From positions 1-64,000 of the forward strand of contig JBCBDX010000006.1 of assembly GCA_038529265.1 (NCBI GenBank): DNA of 64,000 nucleotides. The letters run 5' to 3'. A program made the position numbers and the translations under genes. This stretch comes from JBCBDX01 sp038529265 (GTDB lineage: Bacteria > Pseudomonadota > Alphaproteobacteria > Rhizobiales > Rhizobiaceae). Position 1 is the stretch's first letter; each line of letters begins with the position of its first letter. A model generated the notes under the pieces. It made no database searches. It worked only from the letters and a program-made list of their open reading frames with translations, and was not told the origin of the DNA. Positions 35,028-44,179 of this stretch are shown here, piece after piece.

Positions 35028-35831
35028 ATGTTGCAAAGGCTTCGCGACAAGATAAGGCCTGATGATACCAATGCGGCGGCAATCGACCCGTTGGCCGGTA
35101 AGGATCTGACAGGCACGCTCATTGCGCGCGGTTTGACCAAAACCTATCGCGGAAGGCGGGTTGTTGATGGTGCCAGCATGGCGGTGCGCGCAGGCCAGAT
35201 TGTTGGGTTGCTTGGCCCCAATGGGGCAGGCAAGACAACCAGCTTCTATATGGTCACGGGTCTCGTGCCGGTCGATGAGGGCCAAATCCTGATTGATGGT
35301 CGCGATGTCACAAAGATGCCCATGTATCAGCGGGCACGATTGGGCATTGGCTACTTGCCACAAGAAGCATCTATTTTCCGCGGCTTGAGCGTTGAAAAAA
35401 ACATTCTTGCCGTTCTTGAAGTGGTCGAAAAAGACCGCAAAATGCGCCGCTATAAACTGGACGCATTGTTGGACGAGTTCTCTATCTCGCATTTGCGCAA
35501 GTCGCCGTCGATTGCACTTTCAGGCGGCGAGCGTCGACGTTGTGAGATCGCACGCGCATTGGCTGCTGACCCATCATTCATGCTGCTGGACGAGCCATTT
35601 GCAGGCGTTGATCCCATCGCAGTTTCCGACATTCAGGGATTGGTTCGTCAATTGAAGGAACGTGGCATTGGTGTTTTGATCACCGATCATAATGTTCGCG
35701 AGACGCTCGGATTGGTTGATCGCGCTTACATTATCCACGCTGGAAAGGTGCTAACCACCGGAAAACCCGAGGATATTGTCAACAATCCTGAGGTGCGTCG
35801 TTTCTATTTGGGTGACCATTTCCGCCTTTAA
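35028..35831 (+). CDS. lptB: LPS export ABC transporter ATP-binding protein LptB
   Basis: A 267-residue ATPase that powers LptBFGC extraction of LPS from the inner membrane. Walker A is GPNGAGKTT, the Q-loop segment is YLPQEASIFRGLSV (diagnostic of LptB), the signature is LSGGERRRCEIARAL, Walker B is FMLLDEPFAGVDP and the switch is ITDHNVRETL. A 20-residue N-terminal extension precedes the core (RLRDKIRPDDTNAAAIDP), common in rhizobia. The ATG at 35028 lies 6 bases after the lptA stop. Confidence 0.96.
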   Translation: MLQRLRDKIRPDDTNAAAIDPLAGKDLTGTLIARGLTKTYRGRRVVDGASMAVRAGQIVGLLGPNGAGKTTSFYMVTGLVPVDEGQILIDGRDVTKMPMYQRARLGIGYLPQEASIFRGLSVEKNILAVLEVVEKDRKMRRYKLDALLDEFSISHLRKSPSIALSGGERRRCEIARALAADPSFMLLDEPFAGVDPIAVSDIQGLVRQLKERGIGVLITDHNVRETLGLVDRAYIIHAGKVLTTGKPEDIVNNPEVRRFYLGDHFRL

Positions 35832-35927
35832 GTCTCTTGACCGATGGAATTGGAAACTATTTCCCGTTAGAAGGTCTGCAAGTATCGGGCCAGTTTGGTC
35901 TTTCTGCGTACCTTCTTGGGAGGGAAA

Positions 35928-37460
35928 ATGGCGTTAGGCGCCCGTCTCAATCTGCGTCAGTCACAAACGATGACCATGACGCCGCAATTGTTGCAATCAA
36001 TCCGGTTGCTGCAACTGACGCACCTTGAGTTGCAGAAGTTCATTGATGATCATGTTGAACGCAACCCGCTTCTGACCCAGGACGAGGCTGCAGGTACGGT
36101 CAGGGACCCTGACCAACAATCCGTACCGGAAAACAGCCAGCAGGCTGAGCAAGATATTGCCGGTCCAATTCTGGCTGGTCAGATGGATAGCGCCAACAGC
36201 GCCACGCCATTGCACAATGAGTTTCCAGACGACCGCGCCGATGGCGATGCGGGTACTGCTGCAAAATCAACATCAACTGGTACAAAAGATGGCACGCTGT
36301 CGCAAAGCGGTGATGCGGAAATCGCGGCAATTGAAGACATTGCGGCCAAGCCCACCACATTGCGCGACCATGTGGCAGGCCAAATTGCAGCTTTGGGTTT
36401 TTCATTGGATGCTGCACCAATAGCAGCTGAAATTGCCGACATGATTGACGAGCGGGGTTATGTTGAATTCGACATCCCAACGCTGGCAATGAAGCTAGAT
36501 CGAACGACAGACGAAATCGAAGAAGTTCTTACCCAATTGCAGTCAATAGAGCCACCTGGCCTGTTTGCACGAAACTTATCGGAGTGTTTGGCACTGCAAG
36601 CTAAGCGTTCCCGTCGTTTCGACCCGGCCATGGCAATTGTGCTTGAAAACTTGGAGCTGTTGGCTTCGCGTGATTTCAAGGCACTCAAGCGGCTTTCAGG
36701 CCTGGAAGAAGCTGATCTGTTTGACGTACTGGATGAAATCAAGGCGATGTCTCCGCACCCGGGCCGCAGCTTTGAAGATGAACCGACGATTGCCGTTGTC
36801 CATGATGTCACAGTTTCTGTTGCCAATGATGGTGGGTGGCGTGTGGAATTAAATCCGGACGCGTTACCCCGCGTGTTGGTGGATCGTGATTACCATACCA
36901 CTCTGTCCTCTAACGCGCGATCAGATGAGGATAAGAAGTTCGTTTCCGAGTGTTTTGCTGAGGCAACCTGGTTGGAACGTAGTCTTGATCAGCGCGCATC
37001 AACGATTTTGAAAGTGGCAAGCGAAATCGTGAAGCGTCAGGACGGTTTTTTGACCAATGGCGTTCAAGGTCTCAAGCCAATGACCATGCGTATGATCGCC
37101 GATGCGATAGATATGCATGAATCAACGGTAAGCCGCGTTGTTGCCAACAAATTCATCCTGACATCCCGCGGCCTTTTCGAGTTTCGTTACTTCTTCACCG
37201 CTTCGATTGGTTCATCCAATGAAGACGGGGATGATCACTCTTCCGAGACCGTACGGCAGCGCATTCGCCAGATGGTTGACGCTGAAACGGCCAGCGCGGT
37301 TCTTTCAGATGATGCCATTTCCGATGCCCTTAAGGCGGAAGGAATGGACATTGCTCGCCGCACCGTCGCAAAATATCGAGATCTGCTTCACATCCCGTCT
37401 TCGGTTCAGCGCAGGCGCGAAAAGCGAGCCGCTGCTAGCGCTCGTCTTGAAGACGTCTGA
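35928..37460 (+). CDS. rpoN: RNA polymerase sigma-54 factor
   Basis: A 510-residue sigma factor for enhancer-dependent promoters (nitrogen, motility, stress genes). Region I starts LNLRQSQTMTMTPQLLQSIR with the Gln/Leu-rich activator-response segment; an acidic, low-complexity region II covers about 60-130. The core-binding domain follows, then an HTH (MRMIADAIDMHESTVSRVV) and the RpoN box ARRTVAKYR that reads the -24 element. The ATG at 35928 has GGGAGGG upstream. It sits between lptB and hpf/ptsN as in most proteobacteria. Confidence 0.97.
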   Translation: MALGARLNLRQSQTMTMTPQLLQSIRLLQLTHLELQKFIDDHVERNPLLTQDEAAGTVRDPDQQSVPENSQQAEQDIAGPILAGQMDSANSATPLHNEFPDDRADGDAGTAAKSTSTGTKDGTLSQSGDAEIAAIEDIAAKPTTLRDHVAGQIAALGFSLDAAPIAAEIADMIDERGYVEFDIPTLAMKLDRTTDEIEEVLTQLQSIEPPGLFARNLSECLALQAKRSRRFDPAMAIVLENLELLASRDFKALKRLSGLEEADLFDVLDEIKAMSPHPGRSFEDEPTIAVVHDVTVSVANDGGWRVELNPDALPRVLVDRDYHTTLSSNARSDEDKKFVSECFAEATWLERSLDQRASTILKVASEIVKRQDGFLTNGVQGLKPMTMRMIADAIDMHESTVSRVVANKFILTSRGLFEFRYFFTASIGSSNEDGDDHSSETVRQRIRQMVDAETASAVLSDDAISDALKAEGMDIARRTVAKYRDLLHIPSSVQRRREKRAAASARLEDV

Positions 37461-37568
37461 CACGAAAAAACCGCCTTCACTCGCTTGATGCCTTTTCAAC
37501 GCGCATCATTTGGCGCAGACTTTTCCGCTCACGGGCAAGTTGGTTGAATTCAAGTGTGAGGAGTGAAC

Positions 37569-38156
37569 ATGACGTTACGTGTATCGGGAAAGCACATGGA
37601 AATTGGCGATGCATTTCGCGGTCGCATTGAGGATCGTGTGGAAGAAGCGCTCGGCAAATACTTTCAAGGGGGTGCAAACGGACACGTAACAGTCGAAAAA
37701 TCCAAGGCGGGCTTTACCACGGATTGCGTCCTCAATCTCGACAGCGGCGTGATGCTGCAAGCCACCGGCGAGGCGCACGACCCTCAGGCCAGCTTTGAAG
37801 CGGCTGCCGAACGTATCGAGAAACGCCTGAGACGATACAAGAGGCGGTTGAAAAACCACCATACGGATGAGGCAGCTTCACGCGTGGAACAATTTGCTTA
37901 TCGGGTGTTGGAGGCGGTGCCGGATGAGCCTGATGATGAAGAGGACATGCAAGGCCTTGATGATTATGCGCCAGTCGTTGTGGCAGAGACCCGCATGAAC
38001 TTAACCACAGTGCCGGTTGCAACTGCAGTTTTGCAGCTAGACCTCCAAGATAACCCGGTATATGTGTTTCGCAACGCAGCAAGCGGTGCGGTCAACTTGG
38101 TTTATCGCAGAGCCGACGGCAATGTCGGGTGGATCGACCCAGCTACGTTACAGTGA
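37569..38156 (+). CDS. hpf: Ribosome hibernation promoting factor, long form
   Basis: A 195-residue protein. The N-terminal domain (LRVSGKHMEIGDAFRGRIEDRVEEAL, then AAERIEKRLRRYKRRLKNH) binds the decoding centre of the 30S subunit. The C-terminal domain (NPVYVFRNAASGAVNLVYRR and VGWIDP) dimerises 70S ribosomes into 100S particles in stationary phase. GAGGAG precedes the ATG at 37569. Co-location with rpoN and ptsN is conserved. Confidence 0.94.
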   Translation: MTLRVSGKHMEIGDAFRGRIEDRVEEALGKYFQGGANGHVTVEKSKAGFTTDCVLNLDSGVMLQATGEAHDPQASFEAAAERIEKRLRRYKRRLKNHHTDEAASRVEQFAYRVLEAVPDEPDDEEDMQGLDDYAPVVVAETRMNLTTVPVATAVLQLDLQDNPVYVFRNAASGAVNLVYRRADGNVGWIDPATLQ

Positions 38157-38207
38157 TCTTCGGCGAAAGCAGAAGATAACGAAAGCGCAAACCATAGTGG
38201 ATGATCA

Positions 38208-38672
38208 ATGGACCTGGCGACATTTCTCGACCGGCAGAACGTACTTGTTGATTTGGAGGTGGCCTCCAAAAAACAACTGCTTCAAGCGCTTGCTGATCAT
38301 GTTGGCAACACGGGCCTACTGGACCAACGAGAAGTCTTTAATACCGTCTTTCAACGCGAGAAGCTGGGTTCCACCGGCGTTGGTGCGGGGGTAGCGATCC
38401 CACATGGCAAATTTCAGAACCTGACAACGATCGTCGGATATTTGGCCAAACTCAGAGAGCCTATTGAGTTTGATGCGCTGGATGATGCGCCCGTCGATTT
38501 GGTTTTTTTGCTTTTGGCGCCGGAAGATGCCGGCGCCGATCATCTCAAGGCTTTATCTCGGATCGCGCGTGTTTTGCGCGATAAAACCCGGGTAGCTCAA
38601 GTGCGCGCCTCTTCGGACGCGCAAGCCATCTACGATCTCTTGGTCGAAACGCCCGCTTCAAACGCTGCGTAG
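38208..38672 (+). CDS. ptsN: PTS IIA-like nitrogen-regulatory protein (EIIANtr)
   Basis: A 154-residue PTS EIIA type-2 domain. The phosphorylated His is in GVGAGVAIPHGKFQNL (IPHGK), about residue 67. EIIANtr gets phosphate from PtsP/NPr and regulates potassium uptake, nitrogen metabolism and, in rhizobia, ABC transport and carbon use. It closes the rpoN cluster and converges with the ABC ATPase gene, 7 bases apart. A weak inverted repeat ACCAATT/AATTGGT (38675-38700) lies at the junction without a T-run. Confidence 0.95.
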   Translation: MDLATFLDRQNVLVDLEVASKKQLLQALADHVGNTGLLDQREVFNTVFQREKLGSTGVGAGVAIPHGKFQNLTTIVGYLAKLREPIEFDALDDAPVDLVFLLLAPEDAGADHLKALSRIARVLRDKTRVAQVRASSDAQAIYDLLVETPASNAA

Positions 38673-38679
38673 GCACCAA

Positions 38680-39762
38680 TTATCTTATTCTTAAATTGGT
38701 CTGAGGATCGAACAGAAATGCGCGGTCTGCGTCGAACGCCGCCTTGTAGGCAGTATTGAACTTCAAGCCGTGGCCTTCAGGTAAGGCAATGGTTAGCGGC
38801 GCATCGGTGTCGGCTCCATGATATCCGTAGGCGACACCGCCCAAATCCTCAATTACGTCCACATGAACGTCCATCTTCGCCGAGCCTGACGTTGAAAAAT
38901 GCTCGGGACGGATCCCCAAAACGACTTTGTCGCCTTTCGAAAGCTTGGTTTCACACGGCACTTGGGCTGATGTTCCGCCGAAATCAGTAAGCACGACTTT
39001 GGCTTTGCCTTTAGCGTAAGACGCAACTTCACCACTGAGGAAGTTCATTTTCGGAGAGCCGATAAAACCGGCCACGAACTGATTGTCAGGATTGTTGTAG
39101 AGCTCCAGTGGAGCGCCAACCTGTTCGATCTTTCCCGCACGCAATACAACGATCTTGTCCGCCAGGGTCATGGCTTCCACCTGATCGTGGGTCACATAGA
39201 TCATGGTGGCACCAAGATCATTGTGCAGCTTGGCAATCTCCAGGCGCATCTGAACACGCAATTCCGCATCAAGGTTTGAGAGCGGCTCATCGAAAAGGAA
39301 TACATCGGGTTCGCGGACAATAGCGCGGCCAATGGCTACCCGCTGGCGCTGACCGCCAGACAGCGCCTTTGGTTTACGCTGTAGAAGTTGATCGAGATGC
39401 AAAATGTCTGCGGCCTTGCGTACGCGCTCGTCGATCATGCCCTTGTCGGCGCCGGTCATCCGCAAACCGAAGCCCATATTCTCCTCAACCGTCATATGCG
39501 GATAGAGCGCATAAGATTGGAAAACCATAGCAACACCTCGCTCGGCCGGCTCCACCTCGGTCACGTCGCGATTGGCGATCTGGACCGTACCGGACGAAGC
39601 GTCCTCCAAACCGGCGACCAACCTCAACAGCGTTGACTTTCCGCATCCTGAAGGGCCAACGAATACTGCAAATTCACCTTTGTTGATTTTTAGGTCGACG
39701 CCATGGATCACGTCGATTTGCCCGAACGACTTTTTGAGCGCGTTCAATTCCACTTCAGCCAT
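38680..39762 (-). CDS. Sugar ABC transporter ATP-binding protein (UgpC/MsmK/MalK family)
   Basis: A 360-residue ATPase with Walker A GPSGCGKST, the signature LSGGQRQRVAIGRA, Walker B FLFDEPLSNLD, and VTHDQVEAMTLADKI, followed by a C-terminal TOBE/OB regulatory domain (VLGIRPEHFSTSG). This is the CUT1-type sugar ATPase. GGGAGG precedes the ATG. It follows the iclR gene on the same strand after 20 bases, so regulator and ATPase form one operon divergent from the binding protein and permeases, whose ATPase it must be as no other is present. Automated naming as UgpC would mislead about substrate. Confidence 0.93.
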   Translation of the reverse strand: MAEVELNALKKSFGQIDVIHGVDLKINKGEFAVFVGPSGCGKSTLLRLVAGLEDASSGTVQIANRDVTEVEPAERGVAMVFQSYALYPHMTVEENMGFGLRMTGADKGMIDERVRKAADILHLDQLLQRKPKALSGGQRQRVAIGRAIVREPDVFLFDEPLSNLDAELRVQMRLEIAKLHNDLGATMIYVTHDQVEAMTLADKIVVLRAGKIEQVGAPLELYNNPDNQFVAGFIGSPKMNFLSGEVASYAKGKAKVVLTDFGGTSAQVPCETKLSKGDKVVLGIRPEHFSTSGSAKMDVHVDVIEDLGGVAYGYHGADTDAPLTIALPEGHGLKFNTAYKAAFDADRAFLFDPQTNLRIR

Positions 39763-39782
39763 AATGATCCCCTCCCATGGGT

Positions 39783-40559
39783 TTAGACACGCGGCCCCAG
39801 CTGGATGGCAATGTCCGAATTGATTTCATTGGCAGCCCGGGAGACCAGAGGAACCCATTGTTCCAATTGATCCCGCGACACGCGGTAACTGGGCGCGGTG
39901 ACGCTGATGCCACCCACGAAAGAGCGGTCAGTTGAATGGATGGGGGCCGCAGCGCAATGAATGCCGGTCTCATGCTCTTCATCGTCGAACGCAAAACCGC
40001 GTTGTCCGATCGTAATCAACTCAGCTTCCAGGTCCATGGCGGTTGCGATCGTCTTTGGCGTGAACGCATGAAAGTGGATGCTGTTGACCCGAATACGCCT
40101 TTCCTCTTCCGGGAGCATCGCAAGCGCAGCTTTGCCCACACCTGTGCAATAGGCGGGCGAAGCCTTGCCGATTTGACTGTGCATACGGACAGCCTGTCGT
40201 GACTCCACCTTGTCCAGATAAATTACTTCCAACCCTTCCAGAACACCAAGGTGCACGGTTTCATCAGTCTGGCGGTGTAGCTCACGTAAATGCGGCTCGG
40301 CGATTTCACGGAACCGGTTGGACGCCCAAGCTACCGATGCAAAAGTAAGTAGACGGTAACCGAGTGCATAGGAATTGTCGGGATTGGCGCGCACCAAACC
40401 TTCCTTCATCAGGTTGGAAAGATTGCGGTGAAGGGTGCCTGGTGGTTGGCCGATGAGGTCGCGCAAATCACGAAAGCGTACAGGCTTTCCCGCCCGCGCA
40501 ATCGCGTCAAGAACAGCGACAGCCTTACCGAGTGTGCCCGTTGACGCACTCTCTTCCAT
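39783..40559 (-). CDS. IclR-family transcriptional regulator of the galactoside locus
   Basis: A 258-residue regulator. The N-terminal winged helix (about 8-70) reads LGKAVAVLDAIARAGKPVRFRDLRDLI and PPGTLHRNLSNLMKEGLVR; the C-terminal IclR effector domain has SPAYCTGVGKAALAMLP and GISVTAPSYRVS. The ATG at 40559 follows GGGAGGAA; a TTG one codon earlier is not needed. IclR proteins usually bind a small metabolite and a palindromic operator. A perfect palindrome lies in the divergent promoter region at 40644. A ligand such as 2-keto-3-deoxygalactonate is a reasonable guess only. Confidence 0.92.
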   Translation of the reverse strand: MEESASTGTLGKAVAVLDAIARAGKPVRFRDLRDLIGQPPGTLHRNLSNLMKEGLVRANPDNSYALGYRLLTFASVAWASNRFREIAEPHLRELHRQTDETVHLGVLEGLEVIYLDKVESRQAVRMHSQIGKASPAYCTGVGKAALAMLPEEERRIRVNSIHFHAFTPKTIATAMDLEAELITIGQRGFAFDDEEHETGIHCAAAPIHSTDRSFVGGISVTAPSYRVSRDQLEQWVPLVSRAANEINSDIAIQLGPRV

Positions 40560-40595
40560 CAAAAAATTCCTCCCGGCCCAACCTTCTTTTGCGGG

Positions 40596-40625
40596 TTGAC
40601 TCCGGTAGTTCTCTAATCCAATAAT
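40596..40625 (+). promoter_or_regulatory. Promoter of the galactoside operon
   Basis: TTGACT (40596-40601) is followed after 18 bases by AATAAT (40620-40625; five of six match TATAAT). The predicted start near 40632 puts the palindrome at 40644-40660 at about +12 to +28, a position suited to repression. Confidence 0.5.
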
Positions 40626-40643
40626 TTCAAATAGTCAAACGCA

Positions 40644-40660
40644 GTTCCATTATGTGGAAC
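40644..40660. promoter_or_regulatory. Probable IclR operator
   Basis: GTTCCATTATGTGGAAC is a perfect 6-5-6 inverted repeat. Its half-site (GTTCCA) is like those of IclR-family operators such as KdgR/PcaR types. It lies between the divergent iclR gene and the binding-protein gene, just downstream of the predicted promoter. Confidence 0.65.
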
Positions 40661-40748
40661 AACGCTTGACCAATTTGCGTTGGTTACTTGCGCAACAATT
40701 CAGCCGGCCCTTGGGAGTGGTGCCGGTCTTATTGGGAGGAAAAACCAG

Positions 40749-41987
40749 ATGAATTCCATCATCAAGACGTCATTGCTTGGTCTTGCAGCGTCCGCCCTCG
40801 TGGCAACGTCCGCTTGGGCCAATGAGTTGACGATCACCTATGACGATTTGAACCCTGCGCCGAAAGAGGCGTTTGAAGCGGCGGTTGAAGCCTTCAAGGC
40901 CGCAAACCCTGATATTGCGGTCACGGTCAACATCACGGATCGCGAAGCGCACAAAAATACGATCCGCGGCGCATTGCAGACTGATTCACCCGACGTGATT
41001 GCTTGGTATCCCGGCAACCGCATGGCGCCGTTCGTCGATGCCGGGCTGTTCATGGATATCTCCGACCTTTGGGCGTCTGATGCAAACTTGTCGTCCAAAT
41101 TCGAGGCCATCAAGCCGACCATGTCGCGCGATGGCAAACAGTGGGGCGTGCCTTACTCCTATTATCAGTGGGGTGTTTATTATCGCAAAGACATCTTTGA
41201 TGCGCTGAACCTGTCTGAGCCTACAACTTGGGACGACATGCTGGCTGCGTGTGACACGATGAAAGACAATGGTGTGACGCCATTCACCATCGGCACAAAG
41301 TTCCTTTGGACTGCTGCGGGCGTGTTTGACTATCTGAACCTGCGCACAAACGGATACGACGTTCACAACGCACTGACAGCCGGTGAGATCGCCTATACAG
41401 ACGATCGCATCAAGCAGACATTTGCCAACTGGGAAACAATGCTCGAGCGCTGCTCTTTTGTTGACAATCATGCGACGATGAGCTGGCAGGAAGCACTGGC
41501 ACCCTTCGCCAATGGTGATGCGGCCATGTATGTCATGGGTAACTTTGCTGTTGCTGGTATGAAAGACGCAGGTCTTACAGAAGACCAGATCGACTTCTTC
41601 CAGTTCCCGGAAATTACACCAGGCCTTGCCCGCGCTGAAGAAGCCCCGGCAGACGCATTCTTCATCCCGGCAAACGCACGTAACGTCGACAATGCCAAGA
41701 AGTTCCTGTCTTTCATCTCACAACCTGAGATCCAGTCGGCTTGGAACAAGACTTTGGGTCAGTTACCTCCAAACTCAGCTGCTGAGATCAACGCGGATGA
41801 CAAGTTCATCGTTGAAGGTATGGCGACTGTGTCTACAGCTGCCGGTCTGGCACAGTTCTATGACCGCGACGCACCAGCTGCGATGGCGCAAGCTGGTATG
41901 GAAGGCTTCCAGCGCTTCATGCTCGACCCGGGCACGAAGGAAGAAGTTCTTACTGAGCTCGATCGTGTTCAGGGCGAAGTCTACTAA
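40749..41987 (+). CDS. Extracellular (periplasmic) sugar-binding protein, CUT1 type
   Basis: A 412-residue SBP_bac_1 family protein with a signal peptide (MNSIIKTSLLGLAASALVAT, cleavage after SAWA, mature start NELTITYDD). The body has PDVIAWYPGNRMAPFVDAG, WGVPYSYYQWGVYYRKDIF and PTTWDDMLAACDTMKDNGV, typical of oligosaccharide-binding proteins. GGGAGG precedes the ATG at 40749. First gene of the galactoside operon; it should bind the galactoside that the two glycosidases downstream then split. Confidence 0.92.
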   Translation: MNSIIKTSLLGLAASALVATSAWANELTITYDDLNPAPKEAFEAAVEAFKAANPDIAVTVNITDREAHKNTIRGALQTDSPDVIAWYPGNRMAPFVDAGLFMDISDLWASDANLSSKFEAIKPTMSRDGKQWGVPYSYYQWGVYYRKDIFDALNLSEPTTWDDMLAACDTMKDNGVTPFTIGTKFLWTAAGVFDYLNLRTNGYDVHNALTAGEIAYTDDRIKQTFANWETMLERCSFVDNHATMSWQEALAPFANGDAAMYVMGNFAVAGMKDAGLTEDQIDFFQFPEITPGLARAEEAPADAFFIPANARNVDNAKKFLSFISQPEIQSAWNKTLGQLPPNSAAEINADDKFIVEGMATVSTAAGLAQFYDRDAPAAMAQAGMEGFQRFMLDPGTKEEVLTELDRVQGEVY

Positions 41988-42005
41988 GATCATCTGATCA
42001 AAAGA

Positions 42006-42031
42006 CCGGGCACTCCATTGGGGGTGTCCGG
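42006..42031 (+). promoter_or_regulatory. Stem-loop between binding-protein and permease genes
   Basis: An 11-bp stem (42006-42016 with 42021-42031, two G-U pairs) with an ATTG loop lies 19 bases after the binding-protein stop and is followed by only three T. Such hairpins commonly protect the upstream mRNA, so the binding protein is made in excess over the permeases. Confidence 0.55.
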
Positions 42032-42117
42032 CTTTGTGCCTGCGCCCGCAGGTGCTTGGGCCTGACGCTTACAAATGCAGACCCAATCACGTTCGGGCCA
42101 GATCGGGAGGAGAGGTC

Positions 42118-43323
42118 ATGGCAGTTGCTGAAGCGCCCTATGGCGTAAAGCGCCAAGCGGACCGGTATGCGACCAACATGCCGACGGTGCTCGTTTCTGG
42201 CGCGGTGTTGCTGTTCTCAGCCGTTATGCTGTTCGCAGTTGTTGACCCCGGTGTAGTGCAGGAATGGTTCGGTTATGCCCAGCGACGCGATGCGCGTGTT
42301 CCGGCCTTTCTTGTGAGGCTGGTGCTTCTGATTGGTTTCTTTGCATCCGCTTTCTACCTGACCACATCAACGAGCTATTATAAGCGCAATCGCATCAAGC
42401 TCGCGCCGTGGATTTTTGTTTCCATCGGTCTGTTGTTCTTTGCAATCTATGTGATCTTTCCGATCTTCCAGTCATTCTCCTATTCATTTACGCGCTGGGA
42501 TGGCCTGCGCGACGTCAATGGCAACTGGACCGGGGAGTGGGTTGGCCTTCGCAACTATGCCGCGCTGTTGGAAGATCCGAATTTTTACACCTCGCTGTGG
42601 AACAACGTGCTCTGGCTGGTACTCTACATGCTGGCTGTTCCGCTCGGATTGGCAATCGCTTTGTTCCTGAATCAGACAGTGACTGGTATCCGGATTTACA
42701 AGTCGCTTTTCTTCTTCCCGTTCGTGATCAGCCAGGTGGTCGTCGGCCTGATATTCTCATGGGCCTACAACCCCGAATTCGGGCTCGTCGCAGAGGCGTG
42801 GGGCTGGTTCTTCTGTGAGGAGCGTACCAATATTGTTGGTAACATCACGACCGTTTGTTCCGTAAATCCTCCTTCCATTTTGGGTGATGAGAATCTGGCA
42901 ACTTACGGCATCATCATCGCCGGTCTTTGGCCACAGATCGCCTACTGCATGATCCTTTATTTGACGGGTCTCAACAATGTTGCACCTGACCAGATCGAGG
43001 CTGGGCGGCTGGATGGGGCGAAGGGCTGGAAAATGCTCTGGCACGTGATTCTGCCGCAGCTTAAGCCGGCCACATTCATTGCTGTCGTTGTCACTGTCAT
43101 TGGGGCACTTCGCTCCTTCGACATGATCGCGACAATGACACAGGGCGGCCCGTTCGGTTCCACAAACGTACTTGCCTATTACATGTACGATCAGGCCGTG
43201 GGTGAAGGCGTCGGTCGCTACGGCTACGGCTCCGCTATTGCCGTTGTGTTGTTTGCCATCATGCTCATCTACATCTCCTATTTCCTCTGGCAGATGTATC
43301 GCGATGAAAAGGAGGCGCACTAA
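42118..43323 (+). CDS. Sugar ABC transporter permease 1 (MalF-like)
   Basis: A 401-residue membrane protein. The C-terminal 300 residues are a standard CUT1 permease (start IFVSIGLLFFAIYVIFPIFQ; EAA loop EAGRLDGAKGWKMLWHVILPQLKP). About 95 extra N-terminal residues add two predicted helices (about 22-42 and 63-81) not found in typical 300-residue sugar permeases. GGAGGAGAGG precedes the ATG at 42118, so the extension is genuinely translated. It pairs with the next permease, whose start overlaps its stop as TAATG. Confidence 0.92.
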   Translation: MAVAEAPYGVKRQADRYATNMPTVLVSGAVLLFSAVMLFAVVDPGVVQEWFGYAQRRDARVPAFLVRLVLLIGFFASAFYLTTSTSYYKRNRIKLAPWIFVSIGLLFFAIYVIFPIFQSFSYSFTRWDGLRDVNGNWTGEWVGLRNYAALLEDPNFYTSLWNNVLWLVLYMLAVPLGLAIALFLNQTVTGIRIYKSLFFFPFVISQVVVGLIFSWAYNPEFGLVAEAWGWFFCEERTNIVGNITTVCSVNPPSILGDENLATYGIIIAGLWPQIAYCMILYLTGLNNVAPDQIEAGRLDGAKGWKMLWHVILPQLKPATFIAVVVTVIGALRSFDMIATMTQGGPFGSTNVLAYYMYDQAVGEGVGRYGYGSAIAVVLFAIMLIYISYFLWQMYRDEKEAH

Positions 43324-44174
43324 TGTTCCCGCGTCCGATAGAAAAAGCCTCAACCGGTGCGCAGTGGACCTATAAGGCTGCGCTGCCCGTGGCACTTCTT
43401 ATATGGTTGTTGCCTCTGCTTGCGATCTTCATGACATCGATCCGCACCGCCGCTGACATCAACACCGGCAACGTGTTCGGCATCCCGACCGAGTTCGCTT
43501 TTTTCGCCAATTATTGGGAAGTGCTCTCGCGACCAAAAGCGCTCGATTACATGATCAACACCCTGATCATTACTGTGCCAACGGTGATCATCTCGGTCGG
43601 CTTGGCATGCCTGACGGGCTACGCACTGGCCATCTATCGTTTCAAGTGGGCGCTGCCGTTGTTCTTCGTGTTCGTCGCGGGCAACTTCGTTCCATTTCAG
43701 ATTTTGATGCTCCCGGTTGTTGATCTTTCAACGCGCCTTGAGATGATCAACACGGTGCCGGGCCTCGTCATGTTTCATGCTGCGTTCCAGACCGGCTTTT
43801 GCACGCTCTTCATGCGCAATTTCATCAAGGCACTTCCCTATGAGTTGATCGAAGCGGCGCGTATCGAAGGTGTCGATGAGTTCAAGATTTTCTGGCACCT
43901 CGTGATGCCGCTCGTGAAGCCGGCTATCGCGGCACTGGCCGTTCTGATTTTCACATTCATATGGAACGACTTCTTCTGGGCAACGGTCATGCTGCAAGAT
44001 GATGCAAAGTTGCCGATCACGGTCGGCGTACGCACGCTGAACGGTGAATTTGTTCAGCAATGGCAGCTCGTTTCCGCTGCATCATTGTTGGCAGCCGTGC
44101 CGCCAGTGATCATGTTCTTTGCAATGCAAAAGCACTTCATTGCCGGCCTCACGCTTGGCGCAACGAAGGGGTAA
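43323..44174 (+). CDS. Sugar ABC transporter permease 2 (MalG-like)
   Basis: A 283-residue, six-helix CUT1 permease. The EAA loop is YELIEAARIEGVDEFKIFWHLVMPLVKP, followed by IWNDFFWATVML, conserved in MalG-type proteins. It forms the channel with permease 1. Its last codon is followed directly by a TTG-initiated alpha-galactosidase gene. Confidence 0.93.
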   Translation: MFPRPIEKASTGAQWTYKAALPVALLIWLLPLLAIFMTSIRTAADINTGNVFGIPTEFAFFANYWEVLSRPKALDYMINTLIITVPTVIISVGLACLTGYALAIYRFKWALPLFFVFVAGNFVPFQILMLPVVDLSTRLEMINTVPGLVMFHAAFQTGFCTLFMRNFIKALPYELIEAARIEGVDEFKIFWHLVMPLVKPAIAALAVLIFTFIWNDFFWATVMLQDDAKLPITVGVRTLNGEFVQQWQLVSAASLLAAVPPVIMFFAMQKHFIAGLTLGATKG

Positions 44175-44179
44175 TTTCG

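Noticed and set aside
38675..38700. ACCAATT/AATTGGT inverted repeat at the ptsN-ABC ATPase junction as a terminator
   Set aside because: The stem is only seven A/T-rich pairs with a 12-base loop and has no T-run; it also overlaps the ATPase stop.
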